21,956 bases of DNA, taken from assembly GCA_002702745.1 (NCBI GenBank), contig PABM01000018.1, positions 1 through 21,956 of the forward strand, given 5' to 3'. The notes under the pieces were generated by a model, which saw nothing but the letters and a program-made list of their open reading frames with translations, made no database searches and had not been told where the DNA came from. Each line of letters starts with the position of its first letter. Position 1 is the stretch's first letter. Positions 14,298 to 21,905 of the stretch are shown here, piece by piece. The position numbers and the translations under genes were made by a program. The stretch is from Flavobacteriaceae bacterium. Its GTDB lineage: Bacteria > Bacteroidota > Bacteroidia > Flavobacteriales > Flavobacteriaceae.

Positions 14298-15725
14298 TTA
14301 TCTAAAGTTAAATCTTTCTAATTTATTATTCTTAGTCAATATTTCAATACTAATTGGATCATAATACTTTCTAGATTTTACTATCTTATCAATATCTGCG
14401 ATAGAATTTATTTCTTCACCGTTAATTTTTTTTATTATATCATTTTCTTCAACCCCATAATCTTCCCAATACGATTTATAGTCAGAGTTAAACTCTGAAA
14501 TCTTTACTCCTCTTTCTAAATCTCTATTTAACAGTTCTGATGAACTCATGTTTTTAAGTATTCCTATTAAATAAAAATTAATCCTTTCATTTTTATTTAA
14601 TTGTACTCTTACTTTTTTAGATATATTATCTCTTTTGAGATTTACTTCAACTATATCATCAGGTCTTTTGGTATTTAAGTATCCTTTTAAATCTGAAAAC
14701 TTGGAAATTTTTATACCATCAATATCCTTGATTATATCTCCTATTTTTATACCTGCTGAATTTGCTCCGGATTCTTTATCAATACCATTTATAAAAAACC
14801 CCTCAGTATCTTCTACATCTAATTCTTTTGCTCTAAAACTATTTAATGAAGTACCTGTAACGCCTAAAAAGCCATATTGGACATTTCCATACTCTAAAAT
14901 ATCCTCAATTACCTTTTTAGCTATGTTGCTAGGTACAGCAAATGAATAACCCACATATGAACCTGTTTGGGTTTGTATTGCCGTATTAATTCCTATTAAT
15001 TCACCTTTATCATTTATCAATGCTCCACCAGAATTTCCTGGATTGACTGCGGCATCAGTTTGAATATATGATTGAGTTGTTCTACCAGTTGGATCTAAAT
15101 TTCTTGATTTTGCAGAGATGATCCCAGCTGTTACTGTTGAAGTTAAATTAAATGGGTTGCCAACAGCTAAAACCCATTCACCAATTTGAGTGGTATCACT
15201 ATCTCCAAAGACTGCATACGGAAGTTCATCATTGGTTTCTATTTTGAGAAGAGCAATATCATTTTGTTCATCGCTTCCAATAATTTTAGCATCATATGAT
15301 TGGTTGTTGTTTGTAGTTATTTGTATGTCTTCAGCTGTTTCAATCACATGATGATTAGTTATAATATAACCGTCAGATGAAATTATAACTCCAGAACCAG
15401 AACCCATTTGAGGTCTTCTTTCTGATCTTCCAAAAATAAAATCTTCGATACTGAAATCACCTACTGATGATGAGCTTTTAACATGTACAACCGTATTGAT
15501 AGATTTTTTTGCGATTTCGACAAAATCAGGTCTTTGAATGTCTAAGTAATTAAAATTTGTGTTTATGGCCTTAGTTTTAAAGCTTTTTAAAACTAGGTCT
15601 TTGCTTTGTTCCTCTTTTAATTTACTTATTTCCCCTTGAATATTATTTATTATAATACTTGAAACAAGCATAATGGAAAGAATTGAGATTATAGAAACAA
15701 AAAAATAAAAGATAAATTTTTTCAT
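14298..15725 (-). CDS. Deg/HtrA-family periplasmic serine protease with two PDZ domains
   Basis: This is a trypsin-like chaperone-protease of the Deg (DegP/DegQ) family, acting on misfolded envelope proteins. From the ATG at 15725 it has 475 residues: an N-terminal membrane anchor or signal segment ([20 protein letters not shown]), the protease domain with triad H126 (TNHHV), D156 (QNDIALL) and S232 ([11 protein letters not shown]), PDZ1 from about residue 280 and PDZ2 from about 385 to the end. An in-frame start 12 codons upstream was rejected because it places unconserved residues before the basic MKK start of the signal segment. A 10-base inverted repeat lies just upstream. It is divergent from dapF and followed closely by trmD. 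Confidence 0.93.
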   Translation of the reverse strand: MKKFIFYFFVSIISILSIMLVSSIIINNIQGEISKLKEEQSKDLVLKSFKTKAINTNFNYLDIQRPDFVEIAKKSINTVVHVKSSSSVGDFSIEDFIFGRSERRPQMGSGSGVIISSDGYIITNHHVIETAEDIQITTNNNQSYDAKIIGSDEQNDIALLKIETNDELPYAVFGDSDTTQIGEWVLAVGNPFNLTSTVTAGIISAKSRNLDPTGRTTQSYIQTDAAVNPGNSGGALINDKGELIGINTAIQTQTGSYVGYSFAVPSNIAKKVIEDILEYGNVQYGFLGVTGTSLNSFRAKELDVEDTEGFFINGIDKESGANSAGIKIGDIIKDIDGIKISKFSDLKGYLNTKRPDDIVEVNLKRDNISKKVRVQLNKNERINFYLIGILKNMSSSELLNRDLERGVKISEFNSDYKSYWEDYGVEENDIIKKINGEEINSIADIDKIVKSRKYYDPISIEILTKNNKLERFNFR

Positions 15726-15730
15726 GACAA

Positions 15731-15765
15731 AAAATTGATATTTAAATTTAACTATTATCAATTTT
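15731..15765. promoter_or_regulatory. Inverted repeat upstream of the Deg protease gene
   Basis: AAAATTGATA (15731-15740) and TATCAATTTT (15756-15765) are perfect 10-base inverted repeats separated by 15 bases, starting 5 bases upstream of the protease ATG. The position suits a repressor site or an mRNA hairpin, but its AT-only nature in an AT-rich genome weakens the case. Confidence 0.3.
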
Positions 15766-15818
15766 CATGCTAATTTTTTTAACTCATATTTAACAATTTA
15801 ACATGTGTCATTTATTCC

Positions 15819-15826
15819 TATATTTG
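15819..15826 (+). promoter_or_regulatory. dapF: -7 promoter element of dapF
   Basis: TATATTTG, a perfect TAnnTTTG match, is 5 bases before the dapF ATG. TTTA at 15797-15800 lies 18 bases upstream as a -33 candidate. The mRNA should be leaderless or carry only a few untranslated bases. Confidence 0.6.
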
Positions 15827-15831
15827 CCCAT

Positions 15832-16629
15832 ATGCAAATCGATTTTTACAAATATGAAGGTGCCGGTAATGATTTTGTAATTATTGATAACAGGAAACTA
15901 ACTTTTCAAAAAAACAATAAAACATTAATTAAGAATATTTGCGATAGAAAAAAAGGAGTTGGAGCTGATGGATTAATTCTATTGGAAAATCATGATGAAT
16001 TAGATTTTTCTATGATATACTTTAATGCTGATGGTTCTGAGTCAGGCTTTTGTGGTAATGGTTCAAGATGTATTACTCATCTAGCAAATAATTTAAATAT
16101 AATCAATGATAATGCTAAGTTTAATGCTATTGATGGTATTCACGATTCAAAAATTATTAATGGAAATATTAGTGTGAAAATGAATGATGTTTTGAAATCT
16201 AATATATACAGATTCAACGATAATTATAATACCACATTTATAGACACAGGTTCTCCTCATTTAATTAGAAAATATGAAAATATTGACAAAATAGATGTGG
16301 TTAATGAGGCAAGAGAACTAAAGAAAAAATACTCTGAATATACACAAGGTTTAAATATCAATTTCTTTGAGATATCTGATTCTGAATTCAAATTAAGAAC
16401 TTATGAAAGAGGTGTTGAAGACGAAACCCTTTCTTGTGGAACAGGAGCGGTTGCATCTGCAATTTTTTTAAAAGATTTAACATTAGTAGATAATATTAAA
16501 ATTGATATTTTAATGAAAGGTGGTTTACTGACTGTTGATTTTATAATTAAAGAAACCACATATTCTGAAATTTGGCTAACTGGACCGGTTAATATGATTT
16601 TTAAAGGAGTTTATAATAGTTTTGATTGA
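15832..16629 (+). CDS. dapF: Diaminopimelate epimerase
   Basis: DapF interconverts LL- and meso-diaminopimelate, the last step before lysine and the peptidoglycan cross-linking amino acid. The 265-residue enzyme has both catalytic cysteines: C74 in SGFCGNGSRC and C202 in EDETLSCGTGAVA. The N-terminal MQIDFYKYEGAGNDFVIIDN is the family signature and fixes the ATG at 15832; an upstream in-frame start at 15805 would add nine unconserved residues and include the promoter element. The stop codon overlaps the ATG of the next gene (TGATG). Confidence 0.96.
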   Translation: MQIDFYKYEGAGNDFVIIDNRKLTFQKNNKTLIKNICDRKKGVGADGLILLENHDELDFSMIYFNADGSESGFCGNGSRCITHLANNLNIINDNAKFNAIDGIHDSKIINGNISVKMNDVLKSNIYRFNDNYNTTFIDTGSPHLIRKYENIDKIDVVNEARELKKKYSEYTQGLNINFFEISDSEFKLRTYERGVEDETLSCGTGAVASAIFLKDLTLVDNIKIDILMKGGLLTVDFIIKETTYSEIWLTGPVNMIFKGVYNSFD

Positions 16630-17135
16630 TGATTTACTTAAGAAATTTAACAATTGATGATTTTGATTATTTAAACTCTGTTGAAAACAATAAATCTTTT
16701 TGGAAATACTCTTATCAAAACAAAAACTATTCAAAAGAGGACCTTATTAAATTTATCTATGATTCTCAACTTCCATTGGAGCAAACAAATCAGATACGAT
16801 TTGTAATTTGTAAAACAGAAACAGATGAACCGTTAGGTTTTATTGACTTATTTGAAATTAATTTCACTAAATCTCAAGCAGGAATTTCAATATTAATTTC
16901 AAATTCAGAAAATAGATCAAGAGGTTATGGAAAATTGTCAGTGAAAAAGATTTGTGAATACGCAAGAAAAGAGCTGAAAATCAAAAATCTTTATTGTAAT
17001 ATTTCTATTGATAATATATTAAGCCTTAATTTTTTTAAATCAGTTGGTTTTAAAGAAATTTCCAAAAACAATAATCTATATGTATCTTCAATTGACAATC
17101 ATCAAGAGTCAATAATTCAAATGAAATGTATATAA
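16629..17135 (+). CDS. GNAT-family N-acetyltransferase (RimJ/RimL-like)
   Basis: The 168-residue protein has the layout of the Gcn5-related acetyltransferase fold: a starting strand IYLRNLTIDDFDYL, a central strand pair IRFVICKTETDEPLGFIDLF, the acetyl-CoA-binding loop NRSRGYGKLSVKKI, and the late motif NILSLNFFKSVGFKEIS found in RimJ/RimL-type members. The substrate is unknown. The start ATG overlaps the dapF stop codon; a TTG three bases earlier is possible. Its 3' end overlaps mltG by 10 bases, so dapF, this gene and mltG form a tight operon. Confidence 0.9.
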   Translation: MIYLRNLTIDDFDYLNSVENNKSFWKYSYQNKNYSKEDLIKFIYDSQLPLEQTNQIRFVICKTETDEPLGFIDLFEINFTKSQAGISILISNSENRSRGYGKLSVKKICEYARKELKIKNLYCNISIDNILSLNFFKSVGFKEISKNNNLYVSSIDNHQESIIQMKCI

Positions 17136-18163
17136 GAAGGATATTAATGCTTACAGTAATAATTGGTCTCATTTTTATGGGGTCATTTGCTTTTTATGTA
17201 TACAAAGTAATGTTCATGTCAAACACTTCTTTTGAAGCTGATTATGTTCATTTATACATAAAATCGGAAACTAAATTTAATCAGTTTATTGAACAGGTAG
17301 ATCCATTTTTATTAAATATTGATGATTTTAGTGTTTTAGCTAAAAGAAAAAAATATGCTCTTAGACCAGGAAAGTACAGAATAAATAAGGGAATGAGTAA
17401 CAATGATATTATAAATTCGCTTAGATCTAATAACATTACAGTTAATGTGATTTATAATAATGTCAGTAATTTAAATGATTTAGCGAGTAATATTTCAAAT
17501 CAAATAGAAGCTGATAGTACTTCATTTGTAAATTCATTCAAAACTGATTTTTTCATTGAAAAGGGCTTTGATGAAAAAAACATTTTATCAATGTATATTC
17601 CAAATAGTTATAATTTTTTCTGGAACACCAGTGCCGAAAAGTTTAACCAGAGAATGTTTGAGGAGTACACAAAATTCTGGCAAAGAAATAACAGGGTTGA
17701 AAAAGCAAATAAAATTGGATTGTCAAAAATAGAAGTAATGATACTTGCTTCAATTGTATATGAAGAATCAAAGGGAAACATAGAGCTTCCTAAGATTGCA
17801 GGGGTCTACTTAAATAGACTTAAAAGTAATTGGAAGTTACAAGCAGATCCAACAGTAAAATTTGCTGCATATCAACAAGATGAATTTAAAAATACCGTTA
17901 TTAGAAGGGTATTGAATAAGCATCTAAAAATAGATTCCCCTTATAACACATATAAATACAGCGGTTTACCTCCCGGTATTATTTCGATGCCTTCAATTCA
18001 GGCAATTGATGCAGTTTTAAATTCCGAAAAACACAACTATTATTTTTTTGCAGCTGACCCTAGCAATCCAGGATATCACAGTTTCTCTAGAACACTTTCT
18101 GAGCATAAAAGAAATGCGCGAAAGTTTCACAAATATTTGAACAGTAAAGGAATTAAAAAGTAA
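17126..18163 (+). CDS. mltG: Endolytic murein transglycosylase MltG
   Basis: MltG (YceG-like) cuts nascent glycan strands at the inner membrane and so sets where peptidoglycan chains end. The 345-residue protein has a basic start and one N-terminal membrane segment (LMLTVIIGLIFMGSFAFYVY), a LysM-like part around RPGKYRINKGMSNNDII, and the catalytic domain. That domain has ASIVYEESKG with the active-site glutamate region at E213/E214, IAGVYLNRLKSNWKLQADPT and the C-terminal YSGLPPGIISMPSIQAIDA. The ATG lies within the end of the GNAT gene. The 3' end overlaps the convergent methyltransferase gene by 11 bases. Confidence 0.95.
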   Translation: MYIRRILMLTVIIGLIFMGSFAFYVYKVMFMSNTSFEADYVHLYIKSETKFNQFIEQVDPFLLNIDDFSVLAKRKKYALRPGKYRINKGMSNNDIINSLRSNNITVNVIYNNVSNLNDLASNISNQIEADSTSFVNSFKTDFFIEKGFDEKNILSMYIPNSYNFFWNTSAEKFNQRMFEEYTKFWQRNNRVEKANKIGLSKIEVMILASIVYEESKGNIELPKIAGVYLNRLKSNWKLQADPTVKFAAYQQDEFKNTVIRRVLNKHLKIDSPYNTYKYSGLPPGIISMPSIQAIDAVLNSEKHNYYFFAADPSNPGYHSFSRTLSEHKRNARKFHKYLNSKGIKK

Positions 18164-18860
18164 CCAATCCAGAGTGAAAAATAAAAATGGTAGGTTTTTT
18201 TTCGAGTGTTTGTTTTTTTGATTTCCAATCTTTTATTTGCATTGTTTTTATTTTCTGATTTTTAGAGCCGATATTTTTTGCGACACATAAAAAAGTATGG
18301 TTATTTAAATTTCTTTTCAATTCATCATAGAGTGATTGGTTTCTGTAGGGGGTCTCTATAAAAATTTGAGACTGGTTGTTATTTCTCGATTGTGTTTCTA
18401 ATTTTTTAATTCTTATCGATCGTTCATTTTTATCAACAGGTAGATAGCCATTAAAGCTAAAATTATTTCCGTTTAATCCAGACCCCATCATTGCCAATAA
18501 AATAGAGGAGGGTCCAACAAGTGGAATTACATTAATATTATTTTCGTGGGCATGTAAAATAAGTTTAGCTCCAGGGTCTGCAATATTTGGACAACCAGCA
18601 TCAGTTAATAGTCCGATATTTTCTCCACTCATGCAGGGCCCTAATTGTTTGGATGTGATTATTGGGTCATCTTCGTCAAGTACTTCAAAATTTTCATAAC
18701 TAATTTCTTTTTCTGGACAAATACGTTTAATAAATCCAAGAGATACCTTGCTGTTTTCAACAACAAAACGATTGATTGAATTTATGATGTCTTTATTAAT
18801 TTCAGGGAAAATATTTTCCTCACTAATTGAGCTAGGGATTATATAAAGATTACCTTTAAT
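18153..18860 (-). CDS. RsmI-like tetrapyrrole-methylase-family methyltransferase, with a non-canonical start codon
   Basis: The protein belongs to the SAM-dependent methylase family of RsmI, which in E. coli 2'-O-methylates C1402 of 16S rRNA. Clear family segments are IGLLTDAGCPNIADPGAKLI, VIPLVGPSSILLAMMGSGLN, FSFNGYLPVDKNERSIRIK and IFIETPYRN. A start at the ATG at 18632 would give 159 residues and lack the N-terminal third. Upstream codons stay open and encode KGNLYIIPSSISEENIFPEI and FVVENSKVSLGFIKRI, matching the Bacteroidota version of this family, which begins MKGKLYLIP. The codon before KGNLYIIP is ATT at 18860-18858, and no ATG, GTG or TTG precedes it in the frame. From ATT the length is 235 residues. 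It lacks the classic TPIGNLEDIT motif of true RsmI, so it may be the paralogous Bacteroidota methyltransferase with another target. It starts 11 bases after the dnaA stop. Confidence 0.85.
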   Translation of the reverse strand: MKGNLYIIPSSISEENIFPEINKDIINSINRFVVENSKVSLGFIKRICPEKEISYENFEVLDEDDPIITSKQLGPCMSGENIGLLTDAGCPNIADPGAKLILHAHENNINVIPLVGPSSILLAMMGSGLNGNNFSFNGYLPVDKNERSIRIKKLETQSRNNNQSQIFIETPYRNQSLYDELKRNLNNHTFLCVAKNIGSKNQKIKTMQIKDWKSKKQTLEKKPTIFIFHSGLVTF

Positions 18861-18871
18861 ATTGAACCGGT

Positions 18872-20299
18872 TTAAACAGATAGTTTTTTACCTAAGTCTT
18901 CAACAAATTTTCTAAACTGCTTGTCTGTAGATGAAAGATTATCAACCGTTTTACAAGCATGCAACACAGTTGCATGATCTCTCTTTCCAATTTGTGAACC
19001 AATACTAGCAAGGGATGCTTTAGTATATTTTTTAGCAAAAAACATTGCTAGCTGTCTAGCCTGTACGATATGTCTTTTTCTAGTTTTGGATTGTAATGTC
19101 GGAATATCCATTTGGAAATAATCAGAAACAATTTTTTGTATGTAGTCAATTGATACTTCACGTTTTGTATTCTTTACAAACTTTTCTATTATTTCTTTAG
19201 CAAGGGATAGGTTAATTTCTTTTCTGTTGAATGATGCCTGGGCAATAAGTGATATAATTGCACCTTCTAATTCACGAACATTAGTTTTTATATTTTTTGC
19301 AACATAATGTATAACTTCCTCATTCATTTCGATTCCATCACGATACAATTTATTTTTTAAGATGGAAACTCTAGTTTCAAAATCGGGTTTTTGTAATTCT
19401 GCAGAAAGACCCCATTTAAATCTTGAAAGTAATCTAAGTTCAATATCCTGCATATCAACAGGGGGTTTATCACTTGTTAGAACTACTTGTCTACCGTTTT
19501 GATGCAAGTGATTAAATATATGGAAGAATACATCCTGTGTTCCAGGCTTTCCAGAAAAGAACTGAATATCATCAATAATTAACACATCAATAATTTGATA
19601 AAAATAAATGAAGTCATTTCTATTATTCTTTTTTACTGCATCTATATATTGTTGAGTAAATTTTTCTGCAGTTGTGTAAAGAACTGTTTTTTCTGGATAT
19701 CTTTTTTTGATATCAATCCCAATAGCATTTGCTAAATGTGTTTTACCTAATCCAACACCACCAAATATTAAAAATGGATTGAAAGATGTTCCTCCAGGTT
19801 TGTTAGCCACAGCTATACCGGCATTTCTAGCTAATCTATTTGAATCACCTTCAAGGAAATTTTCAAATGTGTAATTAGGATTAAGTTGAGATTCAACTTT
19901 TACATTTTTAATTCCGGGAATGACAAAAGGATTTTTTAATTCAGGCACTGATCTATTTATTGGAGTAGTTGCATTCTGGGTTAGAATTGTTGAAGAATTA
20001 GAACTTGGAATTTTTTCAGTAAATGGTTGTGAGTTGCCAAATGTATTTTCCATTTTGATAATGTAAACAAGCTTTGCGTCATCACCTAAGGTCTTTTGTA
20101 ATGCAACCTTAAGAATTTTTACATAATGTTCTTCTAACCATTCGTAGAAGAATTTGCTAGGAACTTCAATGCTAAGAACTTTGTCGGCTAACTTGATTGC
20201 TTTGATTGGTTCAAACCAAGTCTTGTAAGCTTGTGGTTGTATATTGTCTTTAATAAACTTAAGACAGTCAGACCACACAGAATTAGCATTTACATTCAT
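18872..20299 (-). CDS. dnaA: Chromosomal replication initiator DnaA
   Basis: DnaA binds the replication origin, opens it and loads DnaB. The 475-residue protein has the N-terminal interaction domain (about 1-80), a variable linker (85-135), the AAA+ domain with Walker A GGVGLGKT (180-187), Walker B VLIIDDIQFF and sensor motif VVLTSDKPP, and the C-terminal DNA-binding domain with the signature IGKRDHATVLHACKTV. The ATG gives MNVNANSVWSDCLKFIKDNI, the typical Bacteroidota start. TAATTTTT lies 5 bases upstream, with TTGG about 17 bases before it, as a possible promoter. An RsmI-like gene follows after 11 bases. Confidence 0.97.
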   Translation of the reverse strand: MNVNANSVWSDCLKFIKDNIQPQAYKTWFEPIKAIKLADKVLSIEVPSKFFYEWLEEHYVKILKVALQKTLGDDAKLVYIIKMENTFGNSQPFTEKIPSSNSSTILTQNATTPINRSVPELKNPFVIPGIKNVKVESQLNPNYTFENFLEGDSNRLARNAGIAVANKPGGTSFNPFLIFGGVGLGKTHLANAIGIDIKKRYPEKTVLYTTAEKFTQQYIDAVKKNNRNDFIYFYQIIDVLIIDDIQFFSGKPGTQDVFFHIFNHLHQNGRQVVLTSDKPPVDMQDIELRLLSRFKWGLSAELQKPDFETRVSILKNKLYRDGIEMNEEVIHYVAKNIKTNVRELEGAIISLIAQASFNRKEINLSLAKEIIEKFVKNTKREVSIDYIQKIVSDYFQMDIPTLQSKTRKRHIVQARQLAMFFAKKYTKASLASIGSQIGKRDHATVLHACKTVDNLSSTDKQFRKFVEDLGKKLSV

Positions 20300-20436
20300 T
20301 TATATAAAAATTAAATTTTCGAAATTAGTCCAATTTTAGTTTAACATTGAATAATATTAAATCCAAAACGTTAGTAACAAATATGTAAACAAATTTTTTA
20401 AAAAAAAAATTAAAATGGGTTGTTTTTTAAATTTTT

Positions 20437-20484
20437 TTTTTGGATGTTTTAGTGATTGAAAAATTATCAGTTTTTGGATGTTTT
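20437..20484 (+). repeat. Direct repeat in the dnaA upstream region
   Basis: TTTTTGGATGTTTT occurs at 20437-20450 and again at 20471-20484, 34 bases apart, in the very AT-rich 196-base gap between divergent dnaA and the thioesterase gene. Long A and T runs (about 20395-20440) precede it. Confidence 0.5.
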
Positions 20485-20487
20485 TTT

Positions 20488-20496
20488 TGTGAATAA
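20488..20496. promoter_or_regulatory. Single DnaA-box match at the thioesterase start
   Basis: TGTGAATAA is the reverse complement of TTATTCACA, a full match to the E. coli-type TTATNCACA consensus. Only one was found in the dnaA upstream gap, so a full origin is not indicated; autoregulation of dnaA is possible. Confidence 0.3.
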
Positions 20497-20900
20497 TGAA
20501 AATTTTTTCTATAAACATTAAAGTGCGTTATTGTGAAACAGACCAAATGGGTTTGGTTCATCATGGAGGTTATGTTAATTATTTTGAAGAAGCACGAATT
20601 GCTTGGATTTCTAACTTAGGCTTTTCATACAGTGAAATGGAAAAGTCAGGAATTATACTTCCTGTTTCAAAGCTTAATGTAAGTTACTTAAAACCAGCAT
20701 ACTTTGACGATAATTTAGTTGTCAATGTGGAGCTTGCAGAGATGCCAACCTCGAGATTAATTTTTAATTACACGATAAAAAATAATGATGAAGTTGTTGT
20801 TACAGGCAATACAGTTTTAGCTTTCTTAAATAAGGAAACGAAGAGACCTGTGAGGTGTCCAGATTATATGTTGGAAAAAGTAACTCCTTTGTTTGCGTAG
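20496..20900 (+). CDS. Acyl-CoA thioesterase, YbgC/4HBT hot-dog family
   Basis: The 134-residue protein has the single hot-dog domain of the 4-hydroxybenzoyl-CoA thioesterase/YbgC family, which hydrolyses acyl-CoA thioesters. The N-terminal RYCETDQMGLVHHGGYVNYF followed by EEARIAWI carries the family's conserved Asp and His residues; SYLKPAYFDDNLVVNVEL and FNYTIKNNDEVVVTGNTVLA form the later strands. The actual acyl substrate cannot be told. The ATG follows a T-rich TTTTTTTG at 6 bases, possibly a weak -7 element. Its last 37 bases overlap the 3' end of ribD on the opposite strand. Confidence 0.92.
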   Translation: MKIFSINIKVRYCETDQMGLVHHGGYVNYFEEARIAWISNLGFSYSEMEKSGIILPVSKLNVSYLKPAYFDDNLVVNVELAEMPTSRLIFNYTIKNNDEVVVTGNTVLAFLNKETKRPVRCPDYMLEKVTPLFA

Positions 20901-21886
20901 TACACGAGTTCGTTATCTCCAATTTCAATTTTTTTTGATTCCTCGAATTTTATATTAGGACCTTTAATTCCATCAACTAATTTTTCTTTTGTTTTAAAAA
21001 CTCTTATCTCATCCCAAGTTTCAGAATTTATAAAGTTTGACAATGTTTTAGCCCCACCTTCAATAATTATAGAAAGAATTTTATCGTCATAAAATTTGTC
21101 ACACATTTGTTTTACAACATCTTTGCCATAGTCAATTTCTTGATTATCAAGTATTGTAACTTTTGAGTCTTGATTGAAAATTTTATAATCATTTTGAAAC
21201 CCTTTTTTTGACAATATATATATGTCACAATTCTTTCCCTCCCAGTCTCTAGTTGTTAACCTTGGATCATCCTCACGAATGGTTTTTGCCCCAACAAGGA
21301 TAGCCTGTTCTTCACTGCGCCATTTGTGAACCAGTTGTCTGGATTTTGTATTTGATATCCAATAAGGTTCATTTACGTTTTTTTCAGTCGGAGCAATAAA
21401 TCCGTCAGCAGTTTCAGCCCACTTAAGAATTATATACGGCCTTTTATTTATAATGTAGCTTAGGAATCTTTTGTGATGTTCTATACACTCTTTTTTCAAA
21501 ACTCCAGAAATTACTTCAACTCCGTTTTCCTCTAGCTTTTCAATTCCTTTTCCACAGACAATTGGGTTAGGATCTTTAATTCCAATAACAACCTTTTTAA
21601 TTCCAGAGGCGATAATTTTATCTACACATGGTGGTGTTTTTCCGTGATGACAACATGGTTCTAGGGTCACATAGATTGTTGAAAGTTTTAATAATGATTT
21701 ATCCTCAACAGAATCAATAGCATTAACCTCCGCATGATTTCCACCAGCCTTAGATGTGTAACCTTCACCAATTATTTTATCATCAACCACAAGACAAGAA
21801 CCAACACTTGGATTGGGGTAAGTATTTCCTATTCCTAATTTGCCTAGTTCAATGCATCTACTAATATATTTTTCGTGTATATTCAC
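20864..21886 (-). CDS. ribD: Bifunctional riboflavin biosynthesis deaminase/reductase RibD
   Basis: RibD deaminates the pyrimidine product of GTP cyclohydrolase II and then reduces its ribosyl side chain in riboflavin synthesis. The 340-residue protein has an N-terminal cytidine-deaminase-like domain with zinc ligands H51, C78 and C87 and catalytic E53 (HAEVNAI; PCCHHGKTPPC), and a DHFR-like reductase domain from about residue 150 (ILKWAETADGFIAP; ILVGAKTIREDDPRLTTRDW; IIIEGGAKTLSNFI). The start is GTG, giving MNIHEKYISRCIELGKLGIG, preceded by TATTTTTG at 4 bases. The C-terminus runs about eight residues past the expected end into the opposite-strand thioesterase gene. Confidence 0.96.
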   Translation of the reverse strand: MNIHEKYISRCIELGKLGIGNTYPNPSVGSCLVVDDKIIGEGYTSKAGGNHAEVNAIDSVEDKSLLKLSTIYVTLEPCCHHGKTPPCVDKIIASGIKKVVIGIKDPNPIVCGKGIEKLEENGVEVISGVLKKECIEHHKRFLSYIINKRPYIILKWAETADGFIAPTEKNVNEPYWISNTKSRQLVHKWRSEEQAILVGAKTIREDDPRLTTRDWEGKNCDIYILSKKGFQNDYKIFNQDSKVTILDNQEIDYGKDVVKQMCDKFYDDKILSIIIEGGAKTLSNFINSETWDEIRVFKTKEKLVDGIKGPNIKFEESKKIEIGDNELVYYANKGVTFSNI

Positions 21887-21890
21887 AATA

Positions 21891-21898
21891 CAAAAATA
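21891..21898 (-). promoter_or_regulatory. ribD: -7 promoter element of ribD
   Basis: The minus strand reads TATTTTTG, a perfect TAnnTTTG match, 4 bases before the ribD GTG, pointing to a leaderless mRNA. No good -33 TTTG was found at the expected spacing. Confidence 0.55.
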
Positions 21899-21905
21899 GT
21901 ATAAA

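Noticed and set aside
15726..15761. Longer Deg protease start at 15761.
   Set aside because: The MKK start of the signal segment at 15725 is the natural N-terminus; the extension overlaps the inverted repeat.
15805..15831. Longer dapF start at 15805.
   Set aside because: The added residues are not conserved and the segment contains the TATATTTG promoter element.
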